From: Cyanobacterium stanieri PCC 7202
GTDB taxonomy: Bacteria; Cyanobacteriota; Cyanobacteriia; Cyanobacteriales; Cyanobacteriaceae
Direction: 5' to 3'
DNA: 64,000 bases
NCBI GenBank assembly: GCA_000317655.1
Contig: CP003940.1
Location: 2,613,547 to 2,677,546 of the forward strand
This document shows, piece after piece, positions 46,872 to 55,537 of this stretch. The stretch's first letter is position 1. Every line of letters starts with the position of its first letter. A program made the position numbers and the translations under genes. The notes under the pieces were generated by a model that saw only the letters and a program-made list of their open reading frames with translations, was not told the DNA's origin and did no database searches.

Positions 46872-46885
46872 GTTGTCATGACAAC
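46872..46885. promoter_or_regulatory. Perfect 14-bp palindrome upstream of ppc
   Basis: GTTGTCATGACAAC is its own reverse complement. It lies 37 bases before the ppc ATG, in the roughly 280-bp divergent region between ppc and the FHA-ABC gene. It could be an operator for a dimeric regulator. No matching regulator is known to me. Confidence 0.4.
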
Positions 46886-46922
46886 TAGCCCATGAATCAA
46901 CATCTATAGAGAAGTAAATATT

Positions 46923-49900
46923 ATGACTTTTACTAAAACTAGCCATAAAGAAGAACTAAGCATTTATTCTAATTCAGAGTTATTATTGCGTCATCGACTT
47001 AAGTTGGTCGAGAATTTGTGGGAGTTAGTTTTGAGAAATGAATGCGGACAGCATTTGGTAGATTTATTAGAACAGTTAAAATCTGCTTGTTCTCCCGAAG
47101 GTCAAACTTCGGAAACTCCTAAACAATCTGTCAGTAAATGGATTGAGCAATTAGAATTAGATGATGCCATCAAGGCTGTACGGGCTTTAGCACTTTATTT
47201 CCAATTAATTAATATTGTCGAGCAACATTACGAGCAGAGAAACCAAAAAATTATCCGTAGTACCACCACCGAAGATCAGGTAAATGGTTCTCAAGTAGAT
47301 AGTATTATTGATAAATTAATTGAAGGGGAAACTCAAAAGGTAGTTGTTGATTCTGGGGACAAGGATTATAGTTATTTTGAGCAAAAACCCAACCCCGCTA
47401 GTGGGGGAACTTTTCATTGGTTATTCCCCCATCTCCAACAGTTAAATATGCCCCCTCAAAAAATTCAAGATTTGTTGGATGAGTTGGATATTCGTTTGGT
47501 ATTTACCGCCCACCCCACAGAAATTGTGCGTCATACCATTCGTAAAAAACAAAGACGTATTTCCCAAATTTTAGAGCGTTTGGATGTGGCGGAAGAATCT
47601 TGTCGCGCCATGGGCTTAACCAATTCCTATGAAGCTGAACATTTTCGCAACCGTTTGATGGATGAGATTCAATTATGGTGGCGCACCGATGAGTTACACC
47701 AGTTTAAGCCCACGGTATTGGATGAGGTGGATTATGCCCTTCACTATTTCCAAGAGGTGTTATTTGATAGTTTGCCCCATCTTTCTAAGCGTTTACAACA
47801 GGCTTTGCATAATACTTTTCCTAAGTTAAAACCTCCTAGTCATAAGTTTTGTTATTTTGGTTCTTGGGTAGGGGGCGATCGCGACGGTAATCCTTTTGTA
47901 ACCCCCGAAGTTACATGGTCAACAGCTTGTTATCAACGTAACCTCGTCATCGAGAAATATTTGGAATCCGTGGCGAAATTAAACGACGTACTCAGCTTAT
48001 CCCTCCATTGGTGTAATGTCTTACCAGAGTTGTTAGACTCCTTGGAAAAAGATCGTATCAAAATGCCAGAGGTATATGATAAATTATACGTCCGTTATCG
48101 CCAAGAACCCTATCGTCTCAAATTAGCTTTTATCGAGAAAAAATTAGAAAATACCAAAGCAAGAAATGAGGCACTTTCTAATCCCGAAACCCGTAAATCC
48201 ATCAAATTAGCCACCAAGGATGATAATTTATATCCTAGTGCTAGTGATTTTCTTGAGGATTTAAACCTACTCAAGCTCAACCTTGAACAAACGGGCTTAA
48301 ACTGTCAGGAATTAGATCATCTCATCTTCCAAGTAGATATTTATGGCTTCCACCTTGCCGAGTTAGATTTTCGTCAAGATTCTTCTCGCCATTCCGACGC
48401 TTTGAATGAAATTGCCGAATATTTGGGGGTTTTAGATAAACCCTATAACGAATTGAGCGAGGAAGAAAAAACCGCATGGCTAGTGAGAGAATTAAAAACC
48501 CGTCGCCCCCTCGTGCCTAATCCCATTCCTTTCTCGGAAACCACCGCCGAAACCATTGAAACTTTTAAGGTGTTAAGGGCGCTGCAGGTAGAATTTGGCA
48601 TCGAAATTTGTAATACCTACATCATCAGTATGACCAACTATGTCAGTGATGTTTTGGAGGTGTTGTTGTTGGCAAAAGAAGCAGGGTTATATGACCCTGT
48701 GATTGGGGCCAGTAGCATTCGTATAGTGCCTCTATTTGAGACGGTGGAGGATTTAAAGAGATCCCACTCGGTGATGAAAGAATTGTTTGATTTACCCCTT
48801 TATCGTGCTTGTTTGGCAGGGGGTTATGATTCTTCGGGTGATAGTCAATCGAATGTGACAATGCCAAAATTAACTCCCCATAATCTTCAGGAAATCATGC
48901 TCGGTTATTCTGATAGTAATAAGGATTCTGGGTTTATGAGTAGTAACTGGGAAATTCACAAAGCCCAAAAAGTCTTGGCAAAATTGGGTAATGCCTATGG
49001 GGTGAAAATCAAAATTTTCCACGGTAGAGGTGGCTCTGTGGGTAGGGGAGGAGGCCCTGCCTATGCGGCGATTTTGGCTCAACCAACTTCCACCATCAAC
49101 GGGCGTATCAAAATTACTGAACAAGGGGAGGTGTTAGCTTCTAAGTATTCCTTACCAGAGTTGGCTTTATATAATCTTGAAACCATCAGCACCGCTGTAA
49201 TTCAGGCTAGTTTATTGGGTAGCGGGTTTGATGATATTGAGCCTTGGAATGAGATTATGGAAGAAATTGCGATCGCCTCTAGGAAAGCGTATCGATCCTT
49301 AATTTACGAAGAACCTGATTTTATCGACTTCTTCCTTTCCGTCACCCCCATCGAGGAAATCAGTAAACTACAAATAAGCTCTCGCCCTGCCCGTCGTAAA
49401 AAAGGTAAAAAGGATATTAGCTCCCTCCGTGCCATTCCTTGGGTGTTTAGTTGGACTCAAAGCCGTTTCTTGCTCCCCGCTTGGTATGGGGTCGGTACCG
49501 CCCTACAGGAGTTTTTAGCCAAAGAGCCAGAGGAGAATTTGAAATTATTACGCTATTTTTATCTAAAATGGCCTTTCTTCAAAATGGTGATTTCTAAAGT
49601 GGAAATGACCCTTTCTAAGGTTGATTTACAAATGGCAAGTCATTATGTAGAAGAATTGGCAGAAGACGAAGATAAAGAGCGATTCCATAAGCTATTTTCT
49701 CAAATTGCCAAAGAATACTATCTGAGTCGGGAAATGGTACTAAAAATCAATCAACAAGAACGATTATTAGATACTGACCCCGAATTGCAGCGCTCGGTAC
49801 AGTTGCGTAATGGTTCTATTGTACCCCTTGGCTTTTTACAAGTATCTTTGTTAAAACGTCTGAGGGAATACGCAAATCAAGACAAAGCAGGATTAATTCA

Positions 49901-49985
49901 CTTCCGTTATAGTAAAGATGAACTATTAAGAGGGGCTTTATTGACCATTAATGGTATCGCCGCAGGGATGCGCAATACAGGTTGA
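46923..49985 (+). CDS. ppc: Phosphoenolpyruvate carboxylase
   Basis: This enzyme carboxylates PEP with bicarbonate to oxaloacetate, the main anaplerotic reaction in cyanobacteria. At 1020 residues it is somewhat longer than the E. coli enzyme, as is usual for cyanobacterial forms. The catalytic [13 protein letters not shown] contains His197. [30 protein letters not shown] and the glycine-rich loop [12 protein letters not shown] (701-712) follow. The C-terminus ends GMRNTG, needed for allosteric aspartate control. Start is ATG. A perfect 11-bp terminator-like hairpin follows at 50002. Confidence 0.97.
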   Translation: MTFTKTSHKEELSIYSNSELLLRHRLKLVENLWELVLRNECGQHLVDLLEQLKSACSPEGQTSETPKQSVSKWIEQLELDDAIKAVRALALYFQLINIVEQHYEQRNQKIIRSTTTEDQVNGSQVDSIIDKLIEGETQKVVVDSGDKDYSYFEQKPNPASGGTFHWLFPHLQQLNMPPQKIQDLLDELDIRLVFTAHPTEIVRHTIRKKQRRISQILERLDVAEESCRAMGLTNSYEAEHFRNRLMDEIQLWWRTDELHQFKPTVLDEVDYALHYFQEVLFDSLPHLSKRLQQALHNTFPKLKPPSHKFCYFGSWVGGDRDGNPFVTPEVTWSTACYQRNLVIEKYLESVAKLNDVLSLSLHWCNVLPELLDSLEKDRIKMPEVYDKLYVRYRQEPYRLKLAFIEKKLENTKARNEALSNPETRKSIKLATKDDNLYPSASDFLEDLNLLKLNLEQTGLNCQELDHLIFQVDIYGFHLAELDFRQDSSRHSDALNEIAEYLGVLDKPYNELSEEEKTAWLVRELKTRRPLVPNPIPFSETTAETIETFKVLRALQVEFGIEICNTYIISMTNYVSDVLEVLLLAKEAGLYDPVIGASSIRIVPLFETVEDLKRSHSVMKELFDLPLYRACLAGGYDSSGDSQSNVTMPKLTPHNLQEIMLGYSDSNKDSGFMSSNWEIHKAQKVLAKLGNAYGVKIKIFHGRGGSVGRGGGPAYAAILAQPTSTINGRIKITEQGEVLASKYSLPELALYNLETISTAVIQASLLGSGFDDIEPWNEIMEEIAIASRKAYRSLIYEEPDFIDFFLSVTPIEEISKLQISSRPARRKKGKKDISSLRAIPWVFSWTQSRFLLPAWYGVGTALQEFLAKEPEENLKLLRYFYLKWPFFKMVISKVEMTLSKVDLQMASHYVEELAEDEDKERFHKLFSQIAKEYYLSREMVLKINQQERLLDTDPELQRSVQLRNGSIVPLGFLQVSLLKRLREYANQDKAGLIHFRYSKDELLRGALLTINGIAAGMRNTG

Positions 49986-50001
49986 TGATGTTTTTGATGT
50001 G

Positions 50002-50037
50002 ACACCGTTCATCTTTGATTGTTAAAATGAACGGTGT
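50002..50037 (+). terminator. Hairpin after ppc
   Basis: ACACCGTTCAT (50002-50012) and ATGAACGGTGT (50027-50037) are perfectly complementary with a 14-base loop. The following TTAATCTATTT is only moderately T-rich. It is probably the ppc terminator or a 3'-end stabiliser. Confidence 0.7.
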
Positions 50038-50058
50038 TAATCTATTTCCTCATCAATA

Positions 50059-50541
50059 ATGGTTGCTTTAACTGGCTTTTTTAGTTCATTAATTATACTT
50101 TTTTCTTTGTATAGTCCCTTCGCATCGATTTTTCATTTTGAGGGGGCTGTGCCTCAAAATTTGGGGGTAAATCAAGGACATTTGACTTCTTGCCCCCCTA
50201 GTCCTAATTGTGTGGTCAGTAATCAATCTGCCGATGAAGATCATTATATTGAACCGATTAGCTATGATTCTGATCGAGCTACAGCAAAAGAAACTCTTTT
50301 AAAAGTTTTGTCGGTGGTGCCAAGTACGGTAGTTGTAACCGAAACTGACGATTATATTCGCACGGAGTCTCGTAGTAAGATTATGGGTTTTGTGGATGAT
50401 GCCGAGTTTTATTTTCCTGCGGATAAGTCAGTAATTGAAATGCGTTCTGCTTCTCGTTTGGGAGAGTCTGATTTGGGGGTTAATCGTCGTCGTCTTGAGC
50501 AAATTCGCCTGGCGATCGCAGATTATAATTCCCGTGGATAA
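50059..50541 (+). CDS. DUF1499 exported protein
   Basis: The 160-residue protein has an N-terminal hydrophobic segment (about 5-25, likely signal or anchor). A DUF1499 domain with LTSCPPSPNCVVSNQS (Cys45 and Cys51) and the family's C-terminal SRLGESDLGVNRRRLEQIR follows. DUF1499 proteins occur in cyanobacteria and plastids, and function is unknown. The last 62 bases overlap the end of the convergent O-antigen-ligase-like gene, which is unusually long for such an overlap. Confidence 0.85.
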   Translation: MVALTGFFSSLIILFSLYSPFASIFHFEGAVPQNLGVNQGHLTSCPPSPNCVVSNQSADEDHYIEPISYDSDRATAKETLLKVLSVVPSTVVVTETDDYIRTESRSKIMGFVDDAEFYFPADKSVIEMRSASRLGESDLGVNRRRLEQIRLAIADYNSRG

Positions 50542-51841
50542 CATTATTTATTCCTGCCATACTGCCCAGAATTATCCAACCTATTAAGTTTAATCTGAGG
50601 TCAAAAATACTACTATCTGATAAGTTAAAAAGGATATAATTTCCAAAACTTATTAGATAGGTAAAAATTATAATTGAGTCTGTTGTTTTTCTTTTGATAA
50701 TCGTTAAACTTTGAATGGTTTTCCCCATAATTAAAGCTACAAAAATACATATTAATATTAAGCCTATAAATCCTGTTTCTGCTCCCAACATTAAAAATAT
50801 ATTATGGGGATGTCCTATATATATATCATGGGTTCTTTGGTACAAATAATCGAAATTTCTCAGTCCCCAACCAAATAAGGGGCGATCGCCCATCATCTCC
50901 CCTGCAAACTGCCATTGAGTGATTCTAAGGGTTTCTAAGGGGCGATCGGGGAACATCTGATCTGATAACCTTAACCATATAGAAGCAGGAACAATCTGAC
51001 GCATAATCGACTGTCCCGGTAAATTTCCAAACGATGCCCAACCGATTATTACACCAATAAAACCAATTAATTGTATTATTTTGTACCAATTAAAATATAC
51101 AGAAAAACTAATTAAAACAAAAATAGTAATAAACCATCCCACACGAGAATTAGTAAAATAAATACCAACTAGGTCAAAAATAATAGTTGAAATAAGAAAA
51201 TAACGAATATTTTTGTACTTATTAATTGAGTTAAATATTTTTTGTTTAATTTTATTTTTATCATTGATTTTGAATTTAAATCTAGGTTGATTAGTAATTA
51301 ACAAACCAAGAGAAAAAGTTAAACTGGTACAAAGAAAAAGAGTTAATAAATTAGCATGAATAAAAATAGCTGACATTCTCTGGGGCGGATAACCATTGAG
51401 AATAACTCGCCATCCGATAATAGAACGAAATACCCCAGCTATCTGCCAATCTAAAAAAAGTTGTCCGAGTCCGATAATAACAATGAAAATTGAGGTACAA
51501 CTGAAGAGAAAAGCCGATAATATTAACTGTTTGCTATGGGTAATTAAACTTTGAACAGCCAGAAACAGGGCAAAAAAAGGTAAAAAGTTTGGTAATCCTA
51601 ACCATGAATCGAGGGAGTTTTCTGCCAAAATACTGGAAACGATAAAAGAAATGGTAATGAATAAAAGTAACTTACTATAATTTGTTTTAATAATATTTCT
51701 TCCTTCCTTGATCCACTGTTTAATCAAAAAAATGATGAGAAATATAAGCCCTAAGTTATAAACAAAAGGTAAGTTAAATATACCAAAGAGATATTTTTTA
51801 TAGTTCGTATGGAGACTACCAAAATTTATTTTTTTCATCAT
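50480..51841 (-). CDS. O-antigen ligase-like (Wzy_C) membrane protein
   Basis: The 453-residue polytopic protein has about ten to eleven membrane helices. The Wzy_C domain shows the periplasmic region GWGLRNFDYLYQRTH...GHPHNIFLMLGAETGFIGL, whose His-containing loop is typical of O-antigen ligases/polymerases and of cyanobacterial IctB-like proteins. The likely role is polymerisation or ligation of a surface polysaccharide, but no glycan cluster surrounds it. Start is ATG at 51841, 14 bases from the end of the IS6-derived ORF upstream on the same strand, so they may share a transcript. The C-terminal tail (LRSPGEFAQDDDD) is encoded by the overlap with DUF1499. Confidence 0.82.
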   Translation of the reverse strand: MMKKINFGSLHTNYKKYLFGIFNLPFVYNLGLIFLIIFLIKQWIKEGRNIIKTNYSKLLLFITISFIVSSILAENSLDSWLGLPNFLPFFALFLAVQSLITHSKQLILSAFLFSCTSIFIVIIGLGQLFLDWQIAGVFRSIIGWRVILNGYPPQRMSAIFIHANLLTLFLCTSLTFSLGLLITNQPRFKFKINDKNKIKQKIFNSINKYKNIRYFLISTIIFDLVGIYFTNSRVGWFITIFVLISFSVYFNWYKIIQLIGFIGVIIGWASFGNLPGQSIMRQIVPASIWLRLSDQMFPDRPLETLRITQWQFAGEMMGDRPLFGWGLRNFDYLYQRTHDIYIGHPHNIFLMLGAETGFIGLILICIFVALIMGKTIQSLTIIKRKTTDSIIIFTYLISFGNYILFNLSDSSIFDLRLNLIGWIILGSMAGINNVIHGNYNLRSPGEFAQDDDD

Positions 51842-51855
51842 GAATAGTAAAATAT

Positions 51856-52416
51856 TTATTGATTCTCTAAATTTTCCATATTTTCTGGGGGAATATTGTC
51901 TTCCATGGGAATATTATCAAGAATAATATAACCGACTAAGATTAAAAGTAAAATGGAAATCAGGGCTGATGAAAAAGTAGTTTTAGGAGCGGTTGGTGAT
52001 TTTTGTTGTAAAAAAGTTTTATCAATATTTTCTGGGTCTAGGGATATACTTTTCTGGAAAAAAAGACGGGCTTTTTCTTTCTGTTGATTCGCCAAAATCA
52101 TAAAATCGAGGGTATTTCCTTGGGCATCCACTGCACGATAAAGATATTTGCGGCGATTCTTAATTTTAAAAGGAATTTCTACCAATCTCCATCCTTTTTT
52201 CCTTCTTTTTTGAGTTTTTTCCCATCTTTTTTTTGCCATGATGGAGTATTCTTGGATGAGGTGATTAATGGTATTATTATCGATGGCAAATCCTCTTTGT
52301 GCCATAACCTCTCGCAACTCTTCATAGGTTAATGAGTAGAATATATACCATTGAATAGATAGAAGGATTATCTCTTCTCTAATTTGTTCCCATTGATAAT
52401 AACTGATTCTCCTCAT
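51856..52416 (-). CDS. IS6-family transposase derivative with C-terminal membrane anchor
   Basis: The 186-residue protein starts with an IS6/IS240-type helix-turn-helix region (IILLSIQWYIFYSLTYEELREVMAQRG-like, with IDNNTINHLIQEY). It continues into the opening of the DDE domain (GWRLVEIPFKIKNRRKYLYRAVDAQGNTLDFMI). The first catalytic Asp of the WRVDET motif is Val here. The rest of the catalytic core, with the second Asp and the Glu, is absent. Instead there is a linker and a membrane helix (SALISILLLILVGYIIL, about 150-168). It cannot transpose. It is either a domesticated, membrane-tethered DNA-binding protein or a remnant fused to a helix. It is 14 bases before the Wzy_C gene on the same strand. 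Confidence 0.72.
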   Translation of the reverse strand: MRRISYYQWEQIREEIILLSIQWYIFYSLTYEELREVMAQRGFAIDNNTINHLIQEYSIMAKKRWEKTQKRRKKGWRLVEIPFKIKNRRKYLYRAVDAQGNTLDFMILANQQKEKARLFFQKSISLDPENIDKTFLQQKSPTAPKTTFSSALISILLLILVGYIILDNIPMEDNIPPENMENLENQ

Positions 52417-52526
52417 TGTGCAGATTGATTAATAAATATTTGGTGATTGGTTATGATTGCGGTTATCATAACATGATTAATTCTAATTTTTCTTTTTTTT
52501 AGTTAGTTATACATTTCCTTTTATAT

Positions 52527-53246
52527 ATGACGGTTTTATCCATTGCAGATTTATGTTTTAAGTATAATGATAAAGTTATTTTTGATAATCTATTTTTAGA
52601 TGTTTATGAGGGGCAAAAGATAGGTCTTTTGGGTGCTAATGGCTCGGGAAAAACTACTTTATTTTTGTCAATTTGTGGTTTATTACCTATTAATAAGGGT
52701 GATATTTTTTTATTTGATCAAAGAGTGGAAAAAGGTCAATTTTATCCTGAAATTGGTTTAATTTTCCAAAATCCTGATGATCAATTGTTTTGTCTAAGGG
52801 TGAGGGATGATATTGTTTTTGGGGCGGAAAATTTGGGTTTGTCTTGTGAGGAGACAGAAGAGCGTTTGCAGGAGGTTTTGAGGGCGACGGGGGTGGAACA
52901 TTTACAATCTCGTCTTTCCCATGAGTTATCGGGGGGTGAAAAGTGTATGGTTGCCATCGCCTCTGTACTTATAATGCAACCTCAGCTAATATTATATGAC
53001 GAACCTAGTGCCAATTTAGATTTAAGGGCAAGACGGAGATTAATTAATTTTTTACAATCTTCTGAGCAGACGGTGATTATTTCTTCCCACGATTTAGAAT
53101 TGGTGAGGGAAGTGTGCGATCGCATCTTAGTGTTAAATCAAGGAAAAATCGTCGCTGATGGTGATCCTATCACAATTATGGGCGATCGCACTTTAATGGA
53201 AGAAAACTGTCTGGAAGTACCACCATCACTCAGGTGTGGGGAGTGA
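52527..53246 (+). CDS. CbiO/EcfA-like ABC ATPase
   Basis: The 239-residue ATPase has Walker A GANGSGKT, the Q-loop GLIFQNPDDQLFC typical of cobalt/nickel and ECF-vitamin transporter ATPases (CbiO/EcfA), signature LSGGEKCMVAIASVL (the usual K/R-R is changed to KC), Walker B LILYDEPSANLD and the switch His SSHDLE. The partner permeases (CbiM, CbiQ or EcfT) are not in the window, so the substrate is unknown; cobalt, nickel or a vitamin is possible. Start is ATG. It is followed by a minus-strand operon with CobW. Confidence 0.86.
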   Translation: MTVLSIADLCFKYNDKVIFDNLFLDVYEGQKIGLLGANGSGKTTLFLSICGLLPINKGDIFLFDQRVEKGQFYPEIGLIFQNPDDQLFCLRVRDDIVFGAENLGLSCEETEERLQEVLRATGVEHLQSRLSHELSGGEKCMVAIASVLIMQPQLILYDEPSANLDLRARRRLINFLQSSEQTVIISSHDLELVREVCDRILVLNQGKIVADGDPITIMGDRTLMEENCLEVPPSLRCGE

Positions 53247-53275
53247 AAAAATTGATCATTGATCATGACCTCCTC

Positions 53276-53788
53276 TTAACTTACCAACTGTTCTAAAATC
53301 GCCTGTTTTTGTTCAGCATCATATCCCCAACGATAAAGAAAATCCTCATATACACCCCCATCATTGACGATAGTATCCTTCATCTGAGCAATTTTCCCTC
53401 TCACCTCCTCCAACTGACAAAGATTGACCAGTTTTTTTGTCCTTTGGGTCACTTTTTGTGAACTTTCCGCCATGTCAAAGTCATTATTTCTCTGATGAGT
53501 AATTTTCATCGCCGTTGACATGGCAATGTTTTTCACCAACAACTCACTAACCATGGTAGGGGAAGACTTTAAACCCTCGATGATACCAGAGGAAGGATTG
53601 TCCACCACCCCATCATCATAGGTAAGATAGGTAACAAAAAAACCCCTACTACCATTGGCAGATTGTACCAAACTAGAGACAATCTCCTCCTGTTGACTAT
53701 CTTCTAAATCAGGAATTTCAGCGATAAATTTTTGAGTAAGCGCGATCGCCCCTTCAAAAGTAATATTTTTGTCAGCAATTAAATTCAT
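53276..53788 (-). CDS. Conserved protein of unknown function downstream of CobW GTPase
   Basis: The product has 170 residues from ATG 53788, chosen over a TTG at 53806 that overlaps the CobW gene. It appears fully soluble and helical, with segments ITFEGAIALTQKFIAEIPDLE, SSLVQSANGSRGFFVTYLT and a C-terminal YEDFLYRWGYDAEQKQAILEQL. No cofactor or catalytic motif is recognised. It starts 10 bases after the CobW-family gene ends, so the two are probably cotranscribed, and the product may serve metal handling (inference only). Confidence 0.68.
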   Translation of the reverse strand: MNLIADKNITFEGAIALTQKFIAEIPDLEDSQQEEIVSSLVQSANGSRGFFVTYLTYDDGVVDNPSSGIIEGLKSSPTMVSELLVKNIAMSTAMKITHQRNNDFDMAESSQKVTQRTKKLVNLCQLEEVRGKIAQMKDTIVNDGGVYEDFLYRWGYDAEQKQAILEQLVS

Positions 53789-53798
53789 CCTAAAAACC

Positions 53799-54770
53799 CT
53801 AAGCAATACAAGATAGAAAACCCTTTCTCAAACCCTCTTCATCAAGATTACGCCCAATGAAAACCAACTCACTACGACGCTTTTCCTCGGGTTTCCAAGG
53901 GCGATCTATTGTACCATCAAAAATCATGTGTACCCCTTGAAAAACCAAACGCTGATCCATACCCTGACCATTGATAATACCCTTCATACGAAATATATCA
54001 ACCCCTTGGGTGCGTAAAACTTCCCCTATCCAACTTTTTAGCTTATTCGTATCAATGGGTTTTTCTTCCACCATAGCAATAGAATAAACCGAATTATCAT
54101 GCTCATGGGCTTCCTCTCCCAAAAATTCAGGATCAACCTCCAAAGCATTACTCAAATCAAAGGCTTTCACCCCCAAAATTTTATCCATCTCCACCGCACT
54201 ATTTTGAGTATGATAAATCTTCGCCATTCGATTCATACCCTTAATCTTGGCTTCCAACTCCTTCAACTCCTCAGCAGAAACCAAATCAGTTTTATTGAGC
54301 AAAATTATATCAGCAAAGGCAATTTGTTCCTCCGCCTCGTGCGCATCCCAATGCTGTTGAATGTGTTTAGCGTCAATTACTGTCACTACCGCATCAAGTA
54401 ATAATTTCTCCTGCATATCCTCATCCACAAAGAACGTTTGTATCACAGGGGCAGGATCTGCCAAACCAGTAGTTTCAATGACAATATGATCAAATTTATG
54501 GCGACGTTTCATTAAATTACCGATAATGCGAATCAAATCCCCTCGCACGGTGCAACAAATACAACCGTTATTCATTTCAAAGATTTCCTCATCAGCATCT
54601 ATCACCAACTGATTATCGATGCCTACCTCGCCATACTCATTAACAATTACCGCAACTTTTTTGCCATGTTCATGGGTAAGGATACGATTTAGTAATGTGG
54701 TTTTTCCTGCCCCCAAATATCCTGTTAATACCGTTACAGGAATTGTCGAATTACTTGCCATAGCAACCAT
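53799..54770 (-). CDS. CobW/ZNG-family metal-chaperone GTPase
   Basis: The 323-residue G3E GTPase has Walker A GYLGAGKTT (17-25), metal-binding CxCC motif GCICC (Cys70, Cys72, Cys73), the ETTGLADP switch, and NKTD guanine specificity. A CobW C-terminal domain has KGIINGQGMDQRLVFQGVH. Family members deliver zinc (ZNG1) or support cobalamin or nitrile-hydratase metallation. The EEAHEHDN His-rich linker favours zinc. No cobalamin genes are nearby. A clear Zur box was not found upstream. Start is ATG at 54770. Confidence 0.9.
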   Translation of the reverse strand: MVAMASNSTIPVTVLTGYLGAGKTTLLNRILTHEHGKKVAVIVNEYGEVGIDNQLVIDADEEIFEMNNGCICCTVRGDLIRIIGNLMKRRHKFDHIVIETTGLADPAPVIQTFFVDEDMQEKLLLDAVVTVIDAKHIQQHWDAHEAEEQIAFADIILLNKTDLVSAEELKELEAKIKGMNRMAKIYHTQNSAVEMDKILGVKAFDLSNALEVDPEFLGEEAHEHDNSVYSIAMVEEKPIDTNKLKSWIGEVLRTQGVDIFRMKGIINGQGMDQRLVFQGVHMIFDGTIDRPWKPEEKRRSELVFIGRNLDEEGLRKGFLSCIA

Positions 54771-54880
54771 AATTAAAAAAATCTCTCATTAAACTACTTT
54801 TCATTATAATCAAGTTCTCTGTTGTCCTTGTCAAGGGAAAATCACACTAAAAACAAACTCAAAAATTATGTTATCTTAAA

Positions 54881-54895
54881 ATAGTAGGGTACTAT
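54881..54895. promoter_or_regulatory. Short inverted repeat in the CobW/RHH divergent region
   Basis: ATAGTA and TACTAT are perfect complements around GGG. It is in the 298-bp gap between the CobW start and the ribbon-helix-helix gene, and could be the RHH protein's own operator. The rest of the gap is AT-rich without recognisable features. Confidence 0.3.
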
Positions 54896-55068
54896 AAAAT
54901 AATCCCTTAAACTCAGTACCTATAAACAGGGAAAAGAAACCAAAAAATAAATTCGTAAGTTACACTTTTCCTTAACATTTTTTATAACCAATTACCATAA
55001 CAATAAATGAATAATTGGTTAATAATATAACTTATATTTATGTAAACTATTTACACAAACTAGAACTG

Positions 55069-55299
55069 ATGAATAACGAAACATTATCTACCGCCCGTGG
55101 GTCTGAAAAAGTAGAGCTTTCCCTTCACCTTGATTCCGATTTGGTGGAAAAAATCAAGCACTTGAGTAATGATCCTAGTAGAATAGTAGAAACGGCCTTA
55201 AAAGAGTGGTTGAAGGGGGAAAGACAGCAGGATGATGATTTGACCCGTAGTTTAAGACGTAATCCTCCCGTACCTCCTAGGGGAGAATGGAATGATTAA
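55069..55299 (+). CDS. Ribbon-helix-helix type small regulator
   Basis: The product has 76 residues from ATG 55069; an upstream TTG start would add a stretch unlike the family. The core EKVELSLHLDSDLVEKIKHL, then DPSRIVETALKEWL, is a beta-strand/helix/helix pattern of ribbon-helix-helix antitoxins. The C-terminus is Pro-rich (RNPPVPPRGEWND). No usual toxin follows. Instead a 31-codon ORF overlaps its stop by eight bases (55292-55387). Either it is a solitary transcription factor or the toxin is reduced to this peptide. Confidence 0.68.
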   Translation: MNNETLSTARGSEKVELSLHLDSDLVEKIKHLSNDPSRIVETALKEWLKGERQQDDDLTRSLRRNPPVPPRGEWND

Positions 55300-55387
55300 G
55301 GGCAAAAACCCATTTGGTGATGATGACATTGCATTAGGTACGAATATATTTGTACACTTAAATGATTTGTCTGATAGGATTAAATAA
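55292..55387 (+). CDS. 31-residue overlapping ORF
   Basis: ATG at 55292 overlaps the stop region of the ribbon-helix-helix gene by eight bases and is preceded at seven bases by AGGGGAG, so translational coupling is likely. The peptide MIKGKNPFGDDDIALGTNIF continues 11 residues to VHLNDLSDRIK. No membrane helix or known toxin motif is visible. It may be a coupled micro-protein or the stub of a lost toxin gene. Confidence 0.4.
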   Translation: MIKGKNPFGDDDIALGTNIFVHLNDLSDRIK

Positions 55388-55537
55388 ATATCTCTCGGTA
55401 GGTCTGAAAATTAACTAAATAAAGATTATTTTATTAGTAAACTTATACCTTTAATTTTAATAATATTTTTAGTTTTTGCCCCTAATTTACTGGCGAGGGA
55501 ATCAATGATTTTCTAATTACAATTGGCGACATCACTG

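Noticed and set aside
54771-54840. Zur box before the CobW-type gene
   Set aside because: Only a weak resemblance to the TGATAATNATTATCA consensus, too many mismatches.
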